Positions 18,674-27,901 are shown, counted from the stretch's first letter. The stretch is DNA of 64,000 nucleotides from Candidatus Poribacteria bacterium (GCA_028824125.1 JAPPES010000007.1:1-64000); one strand, 5' to 3'. Numbers and translations: made by a program. Notes: a model not told the origin generated them from the letters alone.

Positions 18674-19123
18674 ATGAAACAGTATTCGCGATTTATCACA
18701 CTTGCCGGTGGAATTCTGGCATTTTTTAGCTTTGCTTTACCGTGGGATGACGATTATTTAGGCGTTGAATACGTCAACATGAGTTTCAACACAATCACAG
18801 TTATGTTTTTTGCATCATTAGCGGTTATTGGGATAAGCCTTATATTAAACCGAAAAGAACCTTGGAAAGCAGGGGCATCCAAAGTTCTTGTAATAATAAG
18901 TAGTTATACCGGTTTCTGCTGCTTTGCGATATTATTCTATGGAACGAGTTTAGAGCTCAAAATAGGTGGTAGTTGGTTTGACAAAATCCAATATGGTGTG
19001 TTTTTAAATGCCATAGGATTTGTATTAGCTATCTTTGGGGTATTGGATTTCCCTGAAACTAAGGATGGTTCTGAAACAAAAGATAGACAGGAAAATGAGG
19101 AAAATTCTGAAGGAAATGAATGA
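18674..19123 (+). CDS. Small four-helix membrane protein, tandem paralog 1
   Basis: 149 aa with about four membrane segments and a charged tail (KDGSETKDRQENEENSEGNE). Starts MKQYSRFITLAGGILAFFSFALPW, a pattern repeated almost exactly by the next gene. No family recognised. The stop overlaps the start region of the second copy (ATGA), so the pair is translationally coupled. Confidence 0.75.
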   Translation: MKQYSRFITLAGGILAFFSFALPWDDDYLGVEYVNMSFNTITVMFFASLAVIGISLILNRKEPWKAGASKVLVIISSYTGFCCFAILFYGTSLELKIGGSWFDKIQYGVFLNAIGFVLAIFGVLDFPETKDGSETKDRQENEENSEGNE

Positions 19124-19572
19124 TGAAACAGTATTCGCGCTTTATCACACTTGCCGGCGGCGTTTTGGCACTTTTCAGTTTTATGCTGCCGTGGGAATAT
19201 GGCTACAGAAATTCAGGTGTTGAATTCGCCCAATCAAGCTTCAACATCATCACGGTTCTATTTTTGGCATCCTTTGTAATTGTTCTAACCTGCCTTATGT
19301 TAAATCAACATACCTCTTGGAAAGTAAAGATGTCAAAATTCCTGGTATTCAATTGTGGTGGTATAGGACTCTTCGGTTTTTTCATCTTATTTTTTGGAGA
19401 TAGCCTAAACATCAGAATTGATGGCAGCTCGTTTGATGAACTCAGTTTGGGCGGATTTGTATCAGTGGTTGGTTTTATCCTTGCTATCTATGGTGTAACG
19501 GAATATCCAAAGACCTTGAAAAGTTCGGCAACTAAAGATAAACAAGAGGACGAGACAAATGATCCCAGCTGA
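19123..19572 (+). CDS. Small four-helix membrane protein, tandem paralog 2
   Basis: 149-150 aa paralog of the gene before it, sharing the N-terminus MKQYSRFITLAGG, the LPW turn, the SFN-IT segment and the VGFILAI helix. I prefer the ATG at 19123, which aligns with the start of copy 1 and has AAGGA 8 nt upstream; an ATG at 19120 overlaps the previous stop. The two have diverged strongly in the middle, so the duplication is old. Function unknown. Confidence 0.72.
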   Translation: MKQYSRFITLAGGVLALFSFMLPWEYGYRNSGVEFAQSSFNIITVLFLASFVIVLTCLMLNQHTSWKVKMSKFLVFNCGGIGLFGFFILFFGDSLNIRIDGSSFDELSLGGFVSVVGFILAIYGVTEYPKTLKSSATKDKQEDETNDPS

Positions 19573-19594
19573 ATTAGAGCGTTTCAAAACTTAC

Positions 19595-20389
19595 CTACTG
19601 AAGACTAATCTCTGACAACGGGATACCACGATTAAACATCTTGACTGGTGGAAGCGTTTCCTCTACTTCTGTCAATCCGCACAACCAGTTCCACGTCAAT
19701 TGTCCTCTCTGCCGATCTCGGTAAGATTCCACCTCTGTTACATACGGATGCCTACCTTTGTGTTGGTAAGGCGGAATTTCATCGGACTCACGGACCCAAT
19801 CCCGCTTAGGCATCGCAGTACGAAAATACGAAAACTTAATCATGCCGCGTCTGTCCGCATTGAGTTTTGGGCCAGCCTTATGCCAAATGCCATAGCGTGT
19901 CATCGCAACAGTGCCAGCTGGCACAGTGAGCGATAGTTGTCCGAGGATATCTCCGTAGTGCGCAATCGCCTCTCGGTCAACAAGTCGAAAGTGTGATCCC
20001 GGCAAAATCATCGTGGGACCATCCTCAATTTTTACTTCTTTTGGATAGTAGTAGCACTGAAGGTGTGTGATACCGTATCCGTATTCGGTGAGTCCATCCG
20101 AATGCCACGTCTGTCCACGGTGTGGTGCTTCAAAGAGGTGATGATGTGCATTTGTCGGCACAATGAAGTTTTCACCTAACAGGGAACGGACAACACCAGC
20201 AACCTCCGGATGAAGCAGGACGTTTCGGCGAAATTCATCGGTTTGCACAAAATCGCCCATACCTCCCCCACCAACGGATTCACACTGCCGATTGTAATCC
20301 GCATCAATAATGTTTTCTAATGTAATATAGCCGTTATGGATAAACTGCATAACTTGGTCATCATTTAGTGTTGGTTCTACGTTAAACAT
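19595..20389 (-). CDS. Phytanoyl-CoA dioxygenase (PhyH) family protein
   Basis: 264-aa Fe(II)/2-oxoglutarate dioxygenase of the PhyH group. The iron ligands are His96 and Asp98 (WHSDG) and His170 (GIWHKAGP); Arg181 a little downstream is placed to bind 2-oxoglutarate. Full length. PhyH proteins are unusually abundant in Poribacteria-like genomes; substrates are mostly unknown. It is 12 nt upstream-adjacent to the gene at 20402 on the same strand. Confidence 0.9.
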   Translation of the reverse strand: MFNVEPTLNDDQVMQFIHNGYITLENIIDADYNRQCESVGGGGMGDFVQTDEFRRNVLLHPEVAGVVRSLLGENFIVPTNAHHHLFEAPHRGQTWHSDGLTEYGYGITHLQCYYYPKEVKIEDGPTMILPGSHFRLVDREAIAHYGDILGQLSLTVPAGTVAMTRYGIWHKAGPKLNADRRGMIKFSYFRTAMPKRDWVRESDEIPPYQHKGRHPYVTEVESYRDRQRGQLTWNWLCGLTEVEETLPPVKMFNRGIPLSEISLQ

Positions 20390-20401
20390 TTGTGTTGTTC
20401 C

Positions 20402-20761
20402 TTATACGATTTTCTCTAAAATGAATTCAAAGCTGAGATAAGCGTTTTTAACATCCGAAAAGTTGTAGAGTTCGGGGCGCGGAAATTGCACAATTCGCCA
20501 CCCGTCACGAACTGCATCAAGCACAGATGCATAAGGCGGATCTTGTGATGGTAACGCTGGTTCGTCAGGTGCGGTTGGGTCATATAATGCCCAGGCGCCA
20601 AGCGGTGAACGCAGATTGGTTGATTTGGAATAGAGGTAAAGGATGAGTTGTTTCTCCGAATTCAACGCCGCTTGCACAGCGGACAAATCTTCCTCTGTCA
20701 GTTCACCTGCGTTAAGTTTTTTAGTGCAATCGTTAAGCCACTCTTTTATTGCTGATTTCAC
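20402..20761 (-). CDS. Hypothetical protein upstream of PhyH gene
   Basis: 119 aa from a GTG at 20761, chosen because GAAGGGAG lies 7 nt before it; a TTG further upstream would overlap this ribosome site. The protein is soluble, helical at the N-terminus, with LYLYSKSTNLRSPLGAWALYDP and a C-terminal half around WRIVQFPRPELYNF. I do not recognise a family. It probably forms a two-gene unit with the PhyH gene that follows. Confidence 0.65.
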   Translation of the reverse strand: MKSAIKEWLNDCTKKLNAGELTEEDLSAVQAALNSEKQLILYLYSKSTNLRSPLGAWALYDPTAPDEPALPSQDPPYASVLDAVRDGWRIVQFPRPELYNFSDVKNAYLSFEFILEKIV

Positions 20762-20863
20762 GCAAAGGTCTCCCTTCAATTAAGTTTTTGCATTATAGCA
20801 TATTAACGAAAAATGTGGTATAATAGTTCAAGAGTTTGCGAATTACTAAGAAAGGAATTGATT

Positions 20864-21694
20864 ATGAGGTTGGAAGGAAAAGTTGCAATTGTTGCTGGTG
20901 CTGCGTGGGGCGGTATCGGGGCGGCAACTGCTTATAAATTTGGTTGCGAAGGCGCAAAAGTGGTTGTCAACACGCGCCACCGAGAAGGAAAACTTGCTGA
21001 AACCGTCCAACATATACAAGACGCTGGCGGCGAAGCAGTTGCTGTGATGGGAGATGTCGCCGATGAAAAGACGTGGCAAGCACTTGTTGAAACAGCGCTG
21101 ACAAACTACGGAAAAATAACAACACTGGTCCATAATGCCGCACATTCATACACTAAAAAGGCAATTGAATTCACGCCTGAAGAATGGAACGAAAGTCTTG
21201 GTGTAACGCTTGGCGGTCCGTGGCTCGGTGCAAAATATTGTATACCTGAAATGATTAAAAACGGCGGTGGCACGTTGGTCTTTATCTCAACCGTCAATGC
21301 CACAATTACAAATCCAGGTTTTGGACTTTACGGTGCGGGCAAAGGTGGACTAAACGCTTTAACGCGGAGCATTGCACTTGATTATGGCAGAGAAGGCATC
21401 CGTGCAAACGCTATTGCTCCTGGCCAAATAGTTGGTGAACGCGGAGAAGCATCGCTCGCTGCAGATGCGCTTGAGGAACAAGCCTCGCGTGATTGCTATC
21501 CGATAGGACGTTACGGTAAACCTGAAGATATAGCGAATGTTGCGCTCTTCTTGGCATCCGATGAGGCGGATTTCGTTACAGGCATTGTGTTGACAGCAGA
21601 TGGCGGTTTGACACTCCAGTCACCGGAAGCACTCGTCCGTCCATCCTTCCGTCTTCGTTGGAGAGACGATATTCTGGTCCCGCAACCGAAATAG
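20864..21694 (+). CDS. Short-chain dehydrogenase/reductase
   Basis: 276-aa Rossmann oxidoreductase from the ATG at 20864 (AGAAAGGAATTG gives the ribosome site; an earlier ATG would add 17 unrelated residues). The nucleotide-binding loop is VAGAAWGGIGAATA, slightly atypical for TGxxxGIG; catalytic residues are Ser142, Tyr156 and Lys160 (YGAGK), and APGQIVGERG follows. Typical classical SDR; substrate unknown. Its promoter region contains TATAAT-like DNA just upstream of 20830. Confidence 0.88.
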   Translation: MRLEGKVAIVAGAAWGGIGAATAYKFGCEGAKVVVNTRHREGKLAETVQHIQDAGGEAVAVMGDVADEKTWQALVETALTNYGKITTLVHNAAHSYTKKAIEFTPEEWNESLGVTLGGPWLGAKYCIPEMIKNGGGTLVFISTVNATITNPGFGLYGAGKGGLNALTRSIALDYGREGIRANAIAPGQIVGERGEASLAADALEEQASRDCYPIGRYGKPEDIANVALFLASDEADFVTGIVLTADGGLTLQSPEALVRPSFRLRWRDDILVPQPK

Positions 21695-21802
21695 GTTTCA
21701 AAATCTGGATTAAAGTGTAGAGATATGTCTCCGTACGAGTTAGTTTTCTTAATTCAAATAGAAGCAAGTTTTTAAACTCATTTGCTATGAAAGGAGATAA
21801 AA

Positions 21803-22534
21803 ATGTGTGGACGATTTACCTTCACAAGCGCCCCTGTACTATTAAGGCAAATTTTTCGTGGTTGTAAATTACCAACAAATATTTCTCCACGGTACAATAT
21901 CACACCAACACAGGATGTAGCTGTGATTGCCAACACGCAGAATGATGGAGATGCGAAAAAAGTGGAATTCTTCCACTGGGGACTTATTCCATCTTGGGCA
22001 AAAGACCCTAAAATTGGAAGCCGGATGATAAATGCGCGTTCAGAAACGCTAATAGAAAAACCTTCTTTCCGAAGCGCCTACAAACGTAGAAGATGTCTCA
22101 TCTTGGCGGATGGTTACTATGAATGGCAAGAGGTCCTCGGGACTAAACTCAAACAACCGGTTTACATTCGTCTCAAATCGAAAAATCCGTTTGCATTCGC
22201 AGGATTATGGGAGAAATGGCAGGCAAATTGGATGGATAAACCGCTCCGATCCTGCACTATCATTACATGTTCACCCAACCCCATGTTGGAGAAAATTCAC
22301 CACAGGATGCCTGTAATTTTGCCACAAAACCGTTATCCACAATGGCTTGCACCTGAAGAACAATCACCAGAGACGCTTCAACCGCTCCTCACGCCTTATC
22401 CAGATGAGGAGATGGAGGCGTACCCTGTGTCAAGGCTTGTCAATCGTCCGGCGAATGATTCTCCAGAATGTATTGCGCCAATGTCGGATGTGAACGGAAG
22501 TCGTGAACAGAAATTAGATGGAACTTTATTTTAA
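21803..22534 (+). CDS. SRAP domain protein (HMCES/YedK family)
   Basis: 243 aa. SRAP proteins crosslink to abasic sites in single-stranded DNA through Cys2 and protect them. Seen here: MCGRFTF with catalytic Cys2, Asn77 in NARSETL, Glu107 in YYEW and the His166/His167-Arg-Met-Pro motif. Full length. A strong AAGGAG site lies before the ATG. No SOS-type operator was noticed. Confidence 0.93.
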   Translation: MCGRFTFTSAPVLLRQIFRGCKLPTNISPRYNITPTQDVAVIANTQNDGDAKKVEFFHWGLIPSWAKDPKIGSRMINARSETLIEKPSFRSAYKRRRCLILADGYYEWQEVLGTKLKQPVYIRLKSKNPFAFAGLWEKWQANWMDKPLRSCTIITCSPNPMLEKIHHRMPVILPQNRYPQWLAPEEQSPETLQPLLTPYPDEEMEAYPVSRLVNRPANDSPECIAPMSDVNGSREQKLDGTLF

Positions 22535-22571
22535 TTTTTGGGAGAGAACTTTATTTTTATAGGAAGGATTT

Positions 22572-23555
22572 ATGTCAAAACCAACCAAAAAGCAGATGCT
22601 CTTCATGTATCGTAAAATGGTAGAGATTCGCCAATTTGAAGAAGCAGCTGGAACGCTTTATCAAAGTGGTCAACTCCCAGGTTTTCTTCACCTTTACATT
22701 GGTGAAGAGGCTACGGCAGTAGGTGTCTGCGTACACTTGAAAGATGATGATTACATCACGAGCACGCATCGGGGACACGGACATCTCATTGCAAAGGGTG
22801 GCAAACGCGACCGGATGATGGCAGAATTATTTGCACGTACGACTGGCTACTGTAAGGGCAAAGGCGGTTCCATGCACATTGCTGATAAAGAGACCGGTAT
22901 CCTCGGCGCAAATGGTGTTGTCGGTGCAGGGATTCCGCTTGCAGCGGGTGCAGCACTTTCTGCAAAATACCGTGGCACGCAGCAGATCGCTGTATCCTTC
23001 TTCGGTGACGGTGCCACAAATCAAGGTGTCTTCCATGAAACGCTCAACCTTGCCGCTGTGTGGGAGCTGCCTGTCGTTTTTGTCTGTGAAAATAACCGAT
23101 TCGGGATGGGAACGCCGCAACATGAGCATCAGCGGGTAGAGGATATCGCAGTCCGTGCTCCTGCTTACGATATACCAGGAGTCACCGTTGATGGAAACGA
23201 TGTTTTGAAGGTTTACGCAGCAGCAGACGAAGCTGTTAAACGCGCACGCGACGGTGGTGGACCTACGCTCCTCAATTGTGATACCTACCGCTTCCGAGGA
23301 CATCACATTGGCGACCCAGGCACATCCTACCGCGACCGCGAAGAGGTTCAAGAACAGGAACGCCAACGTGATCCCATCCGAAGACTCGCCCGGGTACTCA
23401 CTGAAGTGGAAGGTGTAACGCAAGAAGAACTTGACTCACTTGAAACCGAGCTTGCAAATGAACTTGAAGAAGCGTTAGAGTTTGCTAAGAATAGCCCTGA
23501 ACCACTCCCCGAAGATGCTTTAGATGACGTTTATGCTGGTGCTATTCAACCGTGA
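22572..23555 (+). CDS. TPP-dependent dehydrogenase E1 component, alpha subunit
   Basis: 327-aa alpha subunit of a 2-oxoacid or acetoin dehydrogenase. TPP motif is FGDGATNQG...CENN; THRGHGHLIAKG and GKGGSMHI are family landmarks, with a phosphorylation-loop-like YRFRGHHIGDPGTSYR. Normally paired with a beta subunit, but none follows; the next gene is a nucleotidyltransferase. The beta subunit must be elsewhere in the genome. RBS GGAAGG upstream. Confidence 0.9.
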   Translation: MSKPTKKQMLFMYRKMVEIRQFEEAAGTLYQSGQLPGFLHLYIGEEATAVGVCVHLKDDDYITSTHRGHGHLIAKGGKRDRMMAELFARTTGYCKGKGGSMHIADKETGILGANGVVGAGIPLAAGAALSAKYRGTQQIAVSFFGDGATNQGVFHETLNLAAVWELPVVFVCENNRFGMGTPQHEHQRVEDIAVRAPAYDIPGVTVDGNDVLKVYAAADEAVKRARDGGGPTLLNCDTYRFRGHHIGDPGTSYRDREEVQEQERQRDPIRRLARVLTEVEGVTQEELDSLETELANELEEALEFAKNSPEPLPEDALDDVYAGAIQP

Positions 23556-23573
23556 TTGCGAAATCCCAGTAAT

Positions 23574-23600
23574 GTAGGCACGATTTGAAATCGTGCCTAC
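23574..23600. repeat. 27-bp perfect palindrome, possible terminator
   Basis: GTAGGCACGATTT and its exact complement (23588-23600) flank one base, then CCGCA. No T-run follows on the plus strand, so it is an imperfect terminator. The CCTACCG end is shared with palindromes at 44349 and 55965, which suggests one dispersed repeat family. Confidence 0.7.
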
Positions 23601-23645
23601 CGCAGCATATCAATAATTATATGGTGAAAACACGGAGATTTTAAA

Positions 23646-24581
23646 GTGTCCAACACAACTACGGCGACAGAAATGTCCCCCTCCGAACTCGCGGAATGCA
23701 GAGAAAACCTTAAACGACAGTGGGAAAACCGACAAGTTGACGAGGAATTGCTGCAACGCGCATGGACGGTTGCACACCGTCTTGCTGCCGTACTTTACCA
23801 AGATTATGGCGCGTCAAAAGTTGCCGTCTTCGGTTCTCTTGCTGAACGGGAATGGTTTACTGAACACTCCGATATTGATATAGTTGTATGGGGTGTCTCA
23901 TATAACAGATGTCTTGATGCGCTTTGGGATACAGAAGGTTTGGGTTCTGAATTTAAGATAGATATCATCAATTTCAAATCCATTAACAGGTCATTTCGTG
24001 AAAGGATTCTTAGCCAGGCTATTCTAATTGATAGAGGAGAACCAGACGCGCCTAAAATGATCAAAGAAACAGATGGCAGCGCAAACACCGAAACAGTAAA
24101 AATTGATAAAGTGAATCGAGAAAAATTGATTCAACGCATCTTTGATGAACGGGCGAAAATAGAGCGAACCGTCCGGGGCATCACGAACGCGTTACAAGAT
24201 ATTGATGTCGTTGCTGAAAATTATAGAAAATATGTAGAGAAAACCATAGCCTCTGATCTTGCTGATATCTACAGAGGCATTGAGAAAATTTTTGAGCGAA
24301 TTGCTAATGAAGTCGACAAGTACGTTCCAAGCGGAGGTCGATGGCACAACGATTTGCTTATACAAATGGCAGAACATCATGAAAAGCGGCCACCCGTAAT
24401 TACTCCAAGGACCGCCCGGAGATTAAAACGACTTTTGAGGTTCCGACACCGTGTAAATAACATCTATCGGTACGAATTGATTTATGAAAAGGCCGAGAAA
24501 CACGCAAAGCGGGTAGGCAAACTTTTTGATAATATCTCCGAAGAACTTGATGCTTTCGCAACTTTTTTACGCGAAACCTAA
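23646..24581 (+). CDS. Single-chain nucleotidyltransferase-HEPN (MntA-HepT-like) protein, copy 1
   Basis: 311 aa with a GTG start behind GGAGATTTTAAA. Residues about 40-140 are a minimal nucleotidyltransferase domain: FGSLAEREWFTEHSDIDIVVWG gives Gly63-Ser64 and Asp76/Asp78. From about 155 on it matches HepT-like HEPN proteins (IYRGIEKIFERIANEVDKYVPSGGRWHNDLL, RPPVITP). The HEPN catalytic region RFRHRVNNIY (265-274) keeps the Arg and Tyr but has Asn272 where the family usually has His. In known systems MntA and HepT are separate antitoxin and toxin; here they are fused. A paralog lies at 30013. Confidence 0.8.
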   Translation: MSNTTTATEMSPSELAECRENLKRQWENRQVDEELLQRAWTVAHRLAAVLYQDYGASKVAVFGSLAEREWFTEHSDIDIVVWGVSYNRCLDALWDTEGLGSEFKIDIINFKSINRSFRERILSQAILIDRGEPDAPKMIKETDGSANTETVKIDKVNREKLIQRIFDERAKIERTVRGITNALQDIDVVAENYRKYVEKTIASDLADIYRGIEKIFERIANEVDKYVPSGGRWHNDLLIQMAEHHEKRPPVITPRTARRLKRLLRFRHRVNNIYRYELIYEKAEKHAKRVGKLFDNISEELDAFATFLRET

Positions 24582-24587
24582 GGCAAC

Positions 24588-26531
24588 ATGAAAGAAAATG
24601 AACAGTTGAAATTGAACGGAGTCACATGGAAATCTGTTGTTATTACGCTTGTGTTGATTCCGTTTAATTTCTACTGGATTATCGCGGGCGAAGTTGGTCT
24701 TGTTGGCTATGCACTAAATACTTACGCTGTCCCGTTTTACAACGTCGTTTTTGTTGTATTCACATTTACCCTAATCAATCTTGCCGTTCGATATACATCC
24801 CGTATCCGTCTGCTCACCGATGCTGAACTCCTCACCATCTATATTTTGCTAAGTACTGCCTGCGCTTTCCCTTCCATTACCTTAATGACGATCCTCGTCA
24901 CGACTGTCGGACACGCCTTTTGGTTCGCAACCCCCGAAAACGAATGGAAACAACTCTTTTGGGACTACCTGCCGAAATGGCTGCTTGTAGATGACTCAAA
25001 AGCGCTCACAGGCTACTATACAGGTGCATCCAACTTCTCAACATTGGAAATCGTCAGCGCGTGGATAGTGCCAATCCTATCTTGGACACTTTTCATAACT
25101 GCACTTATCCTCGTAATGCTGTGTATCAACGTTATCTTGCGAAAACAGTGGGTAGAACGCGAGCGTCTGGCATATCCTATTACACAAATTGCCTTTCACG
25201 TAACACATAACACGAAATCGTTGTTTTCGCACCGCATTATGTGGATCGGTTTCGGAATCGCAGCATCCATCGCAATTCTTAACGGATTCAGTTTTCTATA
25301 TCCGACAATTCCCTCTCTGCCGATCAAACGGATTGGCGGATGGCGAGGATTTGGACATCTTTTCACAGAAAAGCCGTGGAATGCCATCGGTGGCATTAGT
25401 ATGTCCTACTATCCATTCGTTATCGGACTCGGATTGTTGATGCCGCTTGACCTTTCCTTCTCCAGCTGGTTTTTCTTCTTTTTCTATAAGGCACAATTAG
25501 TGTTTTCAAGTGCCGTTGGAATGTCCAGTCTGCCCGGATTTCCATATATTGACCGACAATGCTTTGGTGCTGCTATTGGGATTTTTATCTCTGTTTTAGT
25601 GTTAAACCTGCGCCATTTTCGGGGTGTGTTTCGCATTGCACGGCATCGTACAGGTGAAGATTCTGCAGAACCGATTCCGTATAGATTCGCGCTATGGGGG
25701 ATCGTTGGTGGACTTGCCATACTTTTTATTTTTTCTAAACGCATCGGCATGTCGCTATGGTTGATACCTCTGTTTTTTGCTATCTATTTCATTATCGTGT
25801 TGGTGCTGACACGGATGCGTGCAGAGCAAGGGTTTCCTGTGCATGCGATGGAAAACATGCCGAACCATCATATCCTCATTGATAGCTTCGGCACACGCAT
25901 GTTAGGCACAAACAACCTTGTTGCCATGACACTTTACCGTTGGTTCAATCGGAGTTACACAAGCAACCCGATGCCACATCAGTTAGAGGGATTTAAACTA
26001 TCGGAACGTTCCGCTATTGCCCCAAGGCGATTATTCTTCGCACTGCTTGGTGTTTCGGCTTTTGCCTCCATCATGGTATTCGGGGTTATTCTCTATCTCT
26101 ATTACACTTATGGCGCTTTGAATATGAGTGGGAGTAGCAGTTGGAACATAGGTTTCGGTGAACGTGTGTTCAGCGGACTGCAACGTTGGCTTTATTATCC
26201 TACCGAACCGAATTTCTATGCAACTGGTGGTATCGTTTTCGGCTTACTTTTTTCGACGTGTCTTATGTTTATGCGGGCGCGGTTTTTCTGGTGGCCCTTT
26301 CATCCAATCGGGTTTGTTGTCTCAAGCGATTGGGGTATGCGGTATTTGTGGAGTTGTATGTTAGTAAGCTCAATCGTGAAGTGGTCGGTCTTGAAAATCG
26401 GGGGACCGCGGGCATCTCAGCAATTAGTGATGTTTGCTGTTGGCTTGATGTTAGGTGATTTCACTGTCGGTGGGATATGGAGTCTTGTTAGCGTTGTTAC
26501 GCAGCAGCCTATGTATAACTTTTGGCCGTAG
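24588..26531 (+). CDS. Large polytopic membrane protein, DUF6785-like
   Basis: 647 aa with about 12-14 membrane segments, starting 6 nt after the NTase-HEPN gene. It resembles the DUF6784/DUF6785 proteins frequent in Planctomycetes- and Poribacteria-like genomes: RIRLLTDAELLTIYILLSTACAFPS early, then SYYPFVIGLGLLMPLDLSFSSWFF and MRAEQGFPVHAME. Such proteins look like transporters of the oligopeptide type but no function is established. The last codons (VTQQPMYNFWP) are duplicated, as a relic, at 27379. Confidence 0.75.
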   Translation: MKENEQLKLNGVTWKSVVITLVLIPFNFYWIIAGEVGLVGYALNTYAVPFYNVVFVVFTFTLINLAVRYTSRIRLLTDAELLTIYILLSTACAFPSITLMTILVTTVGHAFWFATPENEWKQLFWDYLPKWLLVDDSKALTGYYTGASNFSTLEIVSAWIVPILSWTLFITALILVMLCINVILRKQWVERERLAYPITQIAFHVTHNTKSLFSHRIMWIGFGIAASIAILNGFSFLYPTIPSLPIKRIGGWRGFGHLFTEKPWNAIGGISMSYYPFVIGLGLLMPLDLSFSSWFFFFFYKAQLVFSSAVGMSSLPGFPYIDRQCFGAAIGIFISVLVLNLRHFRGVFRIARHRTGEDSAEPIPYRFALWGIVGGLAILFIFSKRIGMSLWLIPLFFAIYFIIVLVLTRMRAEQGFPVHAMENMPNHHILIDSFGTRMLGTNNLVAMTLYRWFNRSYTSNPMPHQLEGFKLSERSAIAPRRLFFALLGVSAFASIMVFGVILYLYYTYGALNMSGSSSWNIGFGERVFSGLQRWLYYPTEPNFYATGGIVFGLLFSTCLMFMRARFFWWPFHPIGFVVSSDWGMRYLWSCMLVSSIVKWSVLKIGGPRASQQLVMFAVGLMLGDFTVGGIWSLVSVVTQQPMYNFWP

Positions 26532-26542
26532 GGGAAAACGTG
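26479..26542 (+). repeat. Direct repeat, copy 1 (3' end of DUF6785-like gene)
   Basis: 64 bp covering the last codons, stop and first bases beyond. The same stretch, 51 of 64 bases identical and without gaps, recurs at 27379-27442, so the two copies bracket the HigBA-like module. Confidence 0.85.
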
Positions 26543-26584
26543 TACATTATGGAAATGCTCAGCACGGATTCTGTGAATCTTCAT

Positions 26585-26613
26585 TTGACAAGAGGTACAG
26601 GATGTGTTACCAT
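26585..26613 (+). promoter_or_regulatory. Sigma70-type promoter of the HigBA-like module
   Basis: TTGACA (26585-26590), a 17-nt spacer and TACCAT (26608-26613), about 30 nt before the toxin start. Perfect -35 and spacing, moderate -10. Confidence 0.55.
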
Positions 26614-26641
26614 AATTGCATAAGATTCAGTGTAACAAAAC

Positions 26642-26992
26642 ATGGAAACCTCAATGCATAACACCCATTTAAGAGAGTTGCAATTCTACCAGACTCCAAG
26701 TGGTAGAGAACCTTTTACTGAGTGGTTTGAATCAATTCGAGACCAGAGGACACAAGACCGGATCCAGACACGACTCGACGCAATGGCACTTGGTAATTTG
26801 GGGGATCGCAAATCTGTGGGCGCGGGTGTCTATGAATTGCGTTTTCATTTTGGTGCAGGATATCGTGTCTATTATGGAGAAATTGGTAATACAATTGTTC
26901 TCCTGCTATGTGGTGGCGACAAGTCTACACAAAGACAGGATATTAAACAAGCAAAAGCCTATTGGGCAAAATATAAGGAAATACAACAATGA
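26642..26992 (+). CDS. RelE/HigB-type toxin (addiction module killer protein)
   Basis: 116 aa or 112 aa (ATG at 26642 or 26654; neither has a good ribosome site). The sequence fits the killer-protein branch of the RelE superfamily: F-x-EWF-SIRDQRTQDRIQTRLDAMALGNLGD, GVYELRFHFGAGYRVYYGEIG, then LLLCGGDKSTQRQDIKQAKAYW. Predicted ribosome-dependent or free mRNA endonuclease. Its stop overlaps the start of the HTH antitoxin (ATGA), and toxin-first order is usual for this group. Confidence 0.9.
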   Translation: METSMHNTHLRELQFYQTPSGREPFTEWFESIRDQRTQDRIQTRLDAMALGNLGDRKSVGAGVYELRFHFGAGYRVYYGEIGNTIVLLLCGGDKSTQRQDIKQAKAYWAKYKEIQQ

Positions 26993-27369
26993 GAAAACTA
27001 CGGACATGGCGCGAGTATCTGATCAAACGACTTGCCTCCGACCCGGAGAGAGCAAGTGGATATCTGCAAGCAGCACTGGAAGAGTCCCAAATCCATGGGG
27101 ATCCTGCTGTATTTCTGCTGGCCCTTCAAACCGTTATAGAATCACAGGGTGGAATTTCTACACTTGCAAAGCAAATTGAAACAGACCCACAAATCCTTTT
27201 GGAAATACTCAATAGCAATGAACTGCCACGGGTTGAGATGCTCACTGCTATCCTTAACGCACTTGGGTGTCAGATTTCTATTCAGTCGGTAGAGGCTGCG
27301 AAATCCGGTGTTGAAATTGCACCAACGGAGTCCGCACATCTTGACTTTGAAGTCGCTGCTGAGAATTAG
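26989..27369 (+). CDS. HigA-like HTH antitoxin (addiction module antidote)
   Basis: 126 aa, partner of the toxin just upstream with a 4-nt overlap. The C-terminal part is an XRE-like helix-turn-helix of the antidote family: VIESQGGISTLAKQIETDPQILLEILNSNELPRVEMLTAILNALGCQI. The N-terminal half (YLIKRLASDPERASGYLQAALEE) is as in the family. Likely neutralises the toxin and represses the operon. The family's usual R in the third HTH helix region is replaced, but the fold pattern is intact. Confidence 0.88.
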   Translation: MRKLRTWREYLIKRLASDPERASGYLQAALEESQIHGDPAVFLLALQTVIESQGGISTLAKQIETDPQILLEILNSNELPRVEMLTAILNALGCQISIQSVEAAKSGVEIAPTESAHLDFEVAAEN

Positions 27370-27901
27370 GATTTTACCGGAGTCTCATTAGTATTGTGAC
27401 GCGACAACCGATGTATAATTTTTGACCGTAGGGAGAAACGTGCGTTTCACATGCTAATAAGGTTCTATGGCGTTTTTGAGAAATCGTTTGAGGTATTAAA
27501 ATTATCTAAATAAAATGGACATAAAGAGAACCAATTACCTCGGTCTCATAACGCCTGAATCAAGTATTCTTGGTATCCAACACCTTTGGTTAAGTTGGAT
27601 ATCGTACGCAACAATTGCAAGTTCTTTAGGTTTCGGAACTCCCATTCCGATGGGATGATCCAGCTGTATCCAATGTGTTTAATTCAAGAGTTTGAGTAGA
27701 CTTGTCACCTTTCTTGTAGATGATTTTTATTTTCTGAAAACTTACATTTTGCGATCTACTCTTTCCACAGATACGCTTAACCACTTAATGGAATAGGTTA
27801 TTCTTGTCACGATAAATCGGATGGACTTCACTGACTATCATTTTCTTTCTTCTCATCAGGTAGTATTTGTTTCTCCGCATTTTCCTCTGAAGGTTTCTCA
27901 T
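27370..27901. other. Intergenic region with gene relic
   Basis: 532 nt. Apart from the relic at 27379-27442 I see no gene, hairpin or motif. AT-rich, probably decayed coding DNA. Confidence 0.6.
27379..27442 (+). pseudogene. C-terminal relic of a second DUF6785-like gene
   Basis: Translated in phase with the intact gene this gives SLISIVTRQPMYNF, a stop in place of Trp, Pro, and the same TAG end; the intact gene has SLVSVVTQQPMYNFWP. Differences are mostly silent or conservative (V to I, Q to R), so the copy descended from a once functional paralog rather than a recent copying error. Confidence 0.75.

Noticed and set aside
22827-23423. 198-codon minus-strand frame inside the E1 alpha gene
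   Set aside because: Shadow of the intact TPP-dependent E1 alpha gene on the other strand.
24588-26531. Oligopeptide transporter (OPT) assignment for the large membrane protein
   Set aside because: Overall layout is reminiscent of OPT proteins, but the typical OPT motifs are not visible, so only the DUF6785-like description is kept.
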